This document shows positions 59,901-64,000 of a stretch of DNA of 64,000 nt, piece after piece. The notes under the pieces were generated by a model that ran no database searches, was not told where the DNA came from, and worked only from the letters and a program-made list of their open reading frames with translations. The stretch comes from Chthoniobacter flavus (lineage in GTDB: Bacteria > Verrucomicrobiota > Verrucomicrobiia > Chthoniobacterales > JACTMZ01), in NCBI GenBank assembly GCA_945878135.1, contig CAMDUL010000011.1:23237-87236 (forward strand), read 5' to 3'. Position numbers and translations under genes: made by a program. How positions within the stretch are numbered: position 1 is the stretch's first letter; each line of letters begins with the position of its first letter.

Positions 59901-62900
59901 TATGATGCGGCCACGCCGACGGGCACCGTTCTCTTCCCTGCGGCCAACGGCGATACCACCGGCGGCTCGAGCTACGAGTTGGTTCTCCGGACCGACCTGA
60001 CCGTCGAAGACGTCTGGTTCCACATTGCCGACAGCGACGCCGGCAATGATGACGGCACGACCCGCCAGCCCAACGGCAACGGCGCCGGCTTCGAGCCCTT
60101 CGTCGATGCCAACCAAAACGGTGTGCGCGATGCCGGCGAGGACTTCACCGACGTCAATGGCAACAACACCTATGACGCCTCGCTCGCCCAAGCTTGGGGC
60201 CAAGCCACCAGCGTCACCACGATCAACCTGCCCGATCAGAAAGAATGGCGCTTCCGCTACAACAACATCCCTGCCAGCGGCACGGCCAGCATCACCATCC
60301 GCCTGCACGAAGCCTCGTCCGTGCGCAACGTAAACCTCGATGCGGCGACGGCCCATGTCACCGAACTGGTGCGCACCGTTCAGACCCGCGGACCCGACCA
60401 ACGCGTCAACATCGCCTGGCCGCAGCGCGACGGCGACGGCGTGGATGACAACTACACGATGAAGGTCTACTTCACCAAGTCGCTCGCCGACGGCACAGAC
60501 CTGCAGTCGCTCATCAACCGTTTCACCTTCAGCATCGCCAGCACGGAGAGTGGCACCGACCGCGGCGCGGTCATCCAGAGCCGTGACAATTTCACCATCA
60601 CCTACAACATCAACGACACGTTCCACGAGTTGGCCATCCCGTTGCCCAATCTCTTCAACGATGTGCCCGACTTCCTGCACACGCTCAAAGTCACCTACAC
60701 CTTCCCCGACAAGCGCCAGCTCGAAGCAGTGCGCCAAGTGAAGGCCAACCCGAGCACCAAGCCCTTCGTTCGTATCACCCGTCCGAGCGAGCTAGGTTCC
60801 GATGGACGCCAGACCGAAATTATCTTGCCCGACGGTCCGGGCGACGACCGACTCGACTTCACAGTTCGGGTCGAGAGCAGCGCGACGGTCAACGATCTCT
60901 CCATCATCGGTAGTCCGGCCATCACGCTCTTTGAAGAGTCCTACACCGATCTCAATGGCAATGGCGGCTGGGATGACCAAGAACCTTCCACCGACACCAA
61001 CGACAACGGCCAGTGGGATCCCGCCGAGCCTTTCATCGACACCAATGAAAACGGTTTCTGGGACGCCGGCGAATCCTTCACCGATACCAATGGCAACGGT
61101 GTTTGGGATGCAGCCGAGTCCTACACGGACCTCAATAACAACGGCCAATTCGACACGGGTGAGGCGTTCTTCGACCTCAACGAAAATGGCGTGCGTGATC
61201 CGGCTGAACCCTTCACCGACACCAACAACAACGGTGTGCGCGACGGCGTGAAAGTTACCGTCAACGGCAACACCAAGACGTGGGATTACACGTGGCGCAT
61301 CACCGCGCCGGGCAATTACCTTCTCACCGCCACGGCCACGCTCAACGGCCAGTCGACCTCCACGGTGCGCAACGCGCGTGTCATCCTGCGTCAAATCACG
61401 CCGACCGACGACATCCAAGACAACGACGACGACAACGACGGTCTGATCGACCTCACCGAGACAAACAAGCGTGATCTCCCCGCGACCCAAGCCGAGACCT
61501 GGACCAATGGTGATGTCCACGTGTGGCGCGCTTCGGGCCTCACCTTGCCGAGCAGCCCTGATTCCGACGGCGACGGTCTGCCCGACGCCCTCGAGGTCGG
61601 CTGGCGCACCGCCGCCAATCCGCCGACGCTGCCCGGCATCGACACCAACGCCGACGGCATCCCGAATTTCATCGGCGATCTCGATCCGCCACTCTACGCC
61701 GTCGTCGAGCACCACGGCTTCGTCCCCGGCGTCGGATCGCAAAGTGCAGGCGACGACCGTACCCGCCAAGCGGCTGGCACGGTGACCAACCCGAATAATC
61801 CCGACACCGACGGCGACGGCATTCCCGATGGTATCGAGGATGCCAACCGCAACGGGTGGACCGACGGCGACGGCAAACCTTTGCCGACCAATGCCGGCCG
61901 CACGCAATACGCCACAGCCCGACCCAACACCGGTGACTGGCCGAACAATATCTTGGACAGCTTCGAAACTTGGACCGAAACCAGTCCGACCAAAGCGGAC
62001 TCCGATGACGACGGCCTGAGCGACGGCTTCGGCGAAGACAAAAATTTCAACGGCCTCATCGACGGCGACACCAACGGCAACCGGATCTACGACGCCGGCG
62101 AAGCGTGGAGTGAAACCAATCCGCTCAACCGCGACACCGACGGCGACGGTCTGCTTGATGGTTGGGAGGTTCAATTCGGTCTCGATCCGCTCGACAACGG
62201 CACGATCAACATGCGCACCGGCGAGGCCGGCAATCCCGACAACGGGGCGGACGGCGATCCGGACGGCGACGGCTTCACCAACGCACAAGAGCAGGCCTCC
62301 GGCACGCATCCCACCCAGCAAGACGTCATCGGCGGGGGCGAAGGCGAGGGCACCATCCAGATCGGCACCTTCACCCAGTGGACGCATCGCGATCTGCTCG
62401 TCCTCGACGAATACAACGAGGGCAACAGCAATGGTGGCGCCGACGTCTACCGTTCGTGGAATGACACCGACTCCTCCCGCGACATCGTGGCCTTCAGCTT
62501 CCGGGACGGTGGCGATGTGGCCGCCGGCGGCGACGGCCGCGTTTACTTCCGCGTCGACTTCCTCGATCTCGGGGCCAATGCCTGGCAAAGCGAAGTGGAC
62601 GCCTACGTGGTGATCGATACCGGCAACCCGGGTGCCGGCGAAGCTTCGATCCCCAACGAAATCGAGATCACCACCGATATGAAGTGGGAGGTTGTGGTCG
62701 GCGCCTACAGCCAGAACTTCGGCACGATCTTCGTTGACCGCAATCAAACCCTCAACACCACCACGAAGTTCCAGAATCCCGTCACCGAGGGCGGCGTCGA
62801 GCCTCGTGCCTTCGGCGGGTTGAACGAGATCGCCTGGTCCTCCACTTACGATGCGGTGGAAATCGCCATCGAGCGTCGTCACATCAAGGATGCCGGCTGG

Positions 62901-64000
62901 CTCGGCGATCCCAACACGCTCAACTTCCAGGTCTTCACCACCAAGCCGAACACCCAAGCCGGAGGCAGCGGCGACATCGCGGGTCGCAATGACATCCGCG
63001 ACACCATCTACGACGACTATCTCGCTTCCGATTGGTGGCGCGATCAGGACAACATCATCCTTAACGGCAAGCTGAGCAATTATTTCAGCCGCAGCGGCTC
63101 CAATGACCGCAACAAGAGCGCCAAGGTCATGTTCGTGGCCCACGGCAACCAAGCCATCCAACCTGCCAGCGTCACGCAAAACCTCATCCACAGCGCCTCG
63201 GGTGAGACATCCACCGGTTACCGCCGCCTCATCGAGAGCCACGACAACTACAACGTGCCGCTCACCCTCCATGTCACCCCGACGCTCGCCTCGTCTTTGC
63301 AATGGGCAGCCAACCCGTCGCCCGGTGCCCCCAACGACGGTCCAAGCCTCAACCAGCGCATTGCCGGCCTCGTCGCCAGCGGCGAGATCGACCTCATCGG
63401 CTCGACCTTCGCCGACCACGTGCCGAAATATTTCAATCCGGAGTTCAACCTTGCCAACCGTCAGCTGTCCGACGAATTCCTCACCGGCATTTACGGCTCC
63501 GTGTCCCCGAACATTTTCTGGGCGCCCGAGCGCGTCCTTGATGACGAGTCGCTCACCATCATCAAGAACATGGGCTACAAATTCGTGTTCGCCGACCAGA
63601 TGCGTCACTTCCTCAAGTGGTTCGGCCGCAGCGCCGCCCTCGGCACCGCAGGCTACCGCATCAACGACGTCAACGGGATGAAGGTGATCCCGATCCACGA
63701 CGTGACCAGCGAATACCTCAACGAGATCCGCGATGAAGGTTCACCCATGCCCGTGCGCCAGCTCCTCTCCCGCCGTTCGCGCAGCAATGTGCAGGATCAG
63801 GTTGTGGTCCTCTGGCGTGACATGGGCGACTTCGCGACGCTGGCCAAGGCCGACAGCTACGAGGCCAACGTCCGCTGGCTCGGCAGCCGCCCGTGGATCC
63901 GCGTGGTCACGGCCCAGGAGATCGCCGACAACCAGATCGATTATATCGGGCAGGACGGCAACACCTACACCACGTGGGGCACCGAGTCGCGCGGCACTGG
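56964..64000 (+). CDS. Giant secreted GH13 - Ca-repeat - GH57-like protein (3' end outside window)
   Basis: At least 2345 residues with no stop. MKFAPALRRHVLTALAGCLL starts a signal peptide; an ATG 54 bases upstream is also in frame. GH13 domain (~35-480): YFDNIMNH (I), GLRLDAVKH (II, nucleophile Asp297), VFGEHL (III, Glu360), NSHDND (IV, Asp422). Beta-rich modules follow to ~1030. Acidic 15-residue repeats of type EPFxDxNxNGxxDxx occur twice at 1044-1073 and seven times at 1325-1429, then several TSP3-like SPDSDGDGLPDALE motifs. From ~2053 a GH57-like domain begins (HGNQAIQP, GEIDLIGSTFADH, FWAPERVLDDE with Glu2189); its catalytic part lies beyond the window. Likely an extracellular or surface alpha-glucan enzyme. 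Confidence 0.9.
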   Translation, partial: MKFAPALRRHVLTALAGCLLLAGGQLPSARAEAMLQLFNVSWSEVARKMPELAEAGYNSLWLPPPAKASGGLSVGYDLWDPFDLGSKDQRNTVRTRYGTEAELRHMMEVAHRFAIRVYFDNIMNHRAFEVPGFNENTPIGGEGQTELYPGMVAEDFHLLITEDGFYRKWDNTRDWGSAWQVQNLGLSDLIDIAHETPNANFGRSEGDTHPKYSFVRDLNRPEQYDHDKDGNRIYFGWLIDRARAALGPNASDEELRAHATAYVAANRGAYIEDVGAYLIRAVRWKMDRTKADGLRLDAVKHVPDYFFGQMSGAGKDDSDAGYLGGVQRQFNITRGFSDANHRDSVFDEKRGVDDAKVFGEHLGQPPYYGGYVDAGMRLVDNDLRSQLNGNLGNPSGTLAGLDSPGAGGFSASVGVTHANSHDNDYAALKEMQHAHYMFREGMGLIYSDGYYKAGTLGESGGAFPRHANTHFLGQFGDPRIPNILKLHNDFARGLQQGRWSDQDYMAYERRDNRDKFGNTRNGTASEEITMVAMFNDNTAQGQARPITTSFSSGAYLYQYAEGPDGSFMGGFYKYAGELGGVVVPPGGYYLFGWRTPELSTLWPGAAITLYQNGQEVPRITVTRKDGPDGDVSFNPYGLANRGYPAGTTPEKYSYRTTIPVVKDGNFTIIARADGSAENILLKLDGGVDLNGTRPVGNTDPAFRDHPPGVFSDIWMGYEQPSFLDRQHPEKFAARLVVRNQTGSPGAETYIKTMGGGFNNDPTFHGPAAANDYNKYGGNVAEWVYHDPQADVGGIANPPKQFDESGENIVIWAKSNSVGGGFKAFVYYTTDGSFPEGAGGIGRGTTRVAELGFKHKQTTDDWWGSANIPKPAPGSTFNYKIGFYKTGASSVWPSGPGEVAYKKRMLTTFRVADFNPATKVFFPHNDYARVPTLGQPYASWPWATQTGLSEGFHVLRGRAHLNRNPETSAPLYQTFTQVFYYDAATPTGTVLFPAANGDTTGGSSYELVLRTDLTVEDVWFHIADSDAGNDDGTTRQPNGNGAGFEPFVDANQNGVRDAGEDFTDVNGNNTYDASLAQAWGQATSVTTINLPDQKEWRFRYNNIPASGTASITIRLHEASSVRNVNLDAATAHVTELVRTVQTRGPDQRVNIAWPQRDGDGVDDNYTMKVYFTKSLADGTDLQSLINRFTFSIASTESGTDRGAVIQSRDNFTITYNINDTFHELAIPLPNLFNDVPDFLHTLKVTYTFPDKRQLEAVRQVKANPSTKPFVRITRPSELGSDGRQTEIILPDGPGDDRLDFTVRVESSATVNDLSIIGSPAITLFEESYTDLNGNGGWDDQEPSTDTNDNGQWDPAEPFIDTNENGFWDAGESFTDTNGNGVWDAAESYTDLNNNGQFDTGEAFFDLNENGVRDPAEPFTDTNNNGVRDGVKVTVNGNTKTWDYTWRITAPGNYLLTATATLNGQSTSTVRNARVILRQITPTDDIQDNDDDNDGLIDLTETNKRDLPATQAETWTNGDVHVWRASGLTLPSSPDSDGDGLPDALEVGWRTAANPPTLPGIDTNADGIPNFIGDLDPPLYAVVEHHGFVPGVGSQSAGDDRTRQAAGTVTNPNNPDTDGDGIPDGIEDANRNGWTDGDGKPLPTNAGRTQYATARPNTGDWPNNILDSFETWTETSPTKADSDDDGLSDGFGEDKNFNGLIDGDTNGNRIYDAGEAWSETNPLNRDTDGDGLLDGWEVQFGLDPLDNGTINMRTGEAGNPDNGADGDPDGDGFTNAQEQASGTHPTQQDVIGGGEGEGTIQIGTFTQWTHRDLLVLDEYNEGNSNGGADVYRSWNDTDSSRDIVAFSFRDGGDVAAGGDGRVYFRVDFLDLGANAWQSEVDAYVVIDTGNPGAGEASIPNEIEITTDMKWEVVVGAYSQNFGTIFVDRNQTLNTTTKFQNPVTEGGVEPRAFGGLNEIAWSSTYDAVEIAIERRHIKDAGWLGDPNTLNFQVFTTKPNTQAGGSGDIAGRNDIRDTIYDDYLASDWWRDQDNIILNGKLSNYFSRSGSNDRNKSAKVMFVAHGNQAIQPASVTQNLIHSASGETSTGYRRLIESHDNYNVPLTLHVTPTLASSLQWAANPSPGAPNDGPSLNQRIAGLVASGEIDLIGSTFADHVPKYFNPEFNLANRQLSDEFLTGIYGSVSPNIFWAPERVLDDESLTIIKNMGYKFVFADQMRHFLKWFGRSAALGTAGYRINDVNGMKVIPIHDVTSEYLNEIRDEGSPMPVRQLLSRRSRSNVQDQVVVLWRDMGDFATLAKADSYEANVRWLGSRPWIRVVTAQEIADNQIDYIGQDGNTYTTWGTESRGT
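60093..60182 (+). repeat. Two 45-nt units encoding Ca-binding-like repeats
   Basis: Encodes EPFVDANQNGVRDAG and EDFTDVNGNNTYDAS, the same 15-residue unit as the main block 0.75 kb further on. Confidence 0.8.
60936..61250 (+). repeat. Seven tandem 45-nt units encoding acidic 15-residue repeats
   Basis: Each unit fits E-x-(F/Y/S)-x-D-x-N-x-N-G-x-x-D-x-x, with Asp/Asn at the spacing of EF-hand or thrombospondin type-3 Ca loops. DNA of the units is similar but not identical, so the array is not brand new; expansions and losses by slippage are possible. Confidence 0.85.

Noticed and set aside
58170..60737. 855-codon frame on the minus strand
   Set aside because: Lies wholly opposite the giant GH13-GH57 gene; its sequence is low-complexity Val/Gly/Asp-rich and shows no domain. 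It is a shadow caused by high GC.
60936..61250. Possible CRISPR array
   Set aside because: Units are contiguous 45-nt coding repeats in frame, with no spacers and no cas genes.
60792..63698. 968-codon frame on the minus strand
   Set aside because: Antisense to the Ca-repeat and TSP3 part of the giant gene; its apparent repeats mirror those of the real frame.
56964..64000. Frameshift splitting the giant gene into separate GH13 and GH57 genes
   Set aside because: Codon phase was checked at the GH13 motifs, the repeats and the 63.5 kb motif and is the same throughout; no in-frame stop was found.

Overview
The window is about 64 kb of high-GC chromosome from a Gram-negative (diderm) bacterium. 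Outer-membrane markers are an OprB-type porin, an LptE-like lipoprotein and a BamD-like TPR protein. The gene mix, the GTG starts, the many 1-4 nt gene overlaps and the small hairpins preceded by a TGTAG-like motif between genes resemble Verrucomicrobiota, probably Opitutales. That placement is an impression from gene content, not from a phylogenetic marker. Most of the window is housekeeping.

Layout. 1-8.6 kb: 3' end of a GH13 amylase, a PAP2 phosphatase, an nrdR / ATP-cone protein / HIT operon facing mog and a histidine phosphatase, then rpiA against fur-argH-nudix-tatC, and a VapBC-type toxin-antitoxin pair. 8.6-15.1 kb: cobalamin-binding-like protein, the dapF-dapA-dapB lysine/murein operon, a poorly coding 0.8 kb gap, and mutS. 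15.1-23.6 kb: an island of visibly lower GC with surface-glycan genes (truncated methyltransferase, BKACE enzyme, NeuD-like acyltransferase, GT2, WbqC-like, RffA/WecE-like aminotransferase, GT-C membrane protein). It ends in an intact IS4-family insertion sequence with a 9-bp target duplication. 23.8-29.3 kb: DASS transporter, SIMPL and CNNM/CorC-type proteins, a secreted GH13 amylase and tRNA-Arg(CCT). 29.3-41 kb: a P1B metal ATPase with an extra C-terminal membrane domain, priA, a second toxin-antitoxin pair, small proteins, an MFS transporter, a HAD phosphatase, and one polypeptide joining an MBL-fold nuclease to an ATP-dependent DNA ligase. 41-52 kb: lemA/TPM operon, HU, malQ, OprB porin, rsmI-lptE-bamD-like, trkH-trkA. 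52-56.8 kb: GT2, cysteine desulfurase, ilvH-ilvC with a clear terminator, PPK2 and a channel-like protein. 57-64 kb: one giant open reading frame running off the end.

The unifying theme is alpha-glucan use. There are three GH13 enzymes (one cut by the window start), a GH77 4-alpha-glucanotransferase facing an OprB porin, and the giant protein. The giant protein carries a signal peptide, a GH13 domain with all three catalytic acids, two blocks of 15-residue acidic Ca-binding-like repeats plus further TSP3-like motifs, and the start of a GH57-like domain. This GH13-repeat-GH57 protein is the most unusual object here. Next come the MBL-ligase fusion, the ATPase with its membrane extension, and an nrdR operon with a NrdR-box-like palindrome and a second ATP-cone protein.
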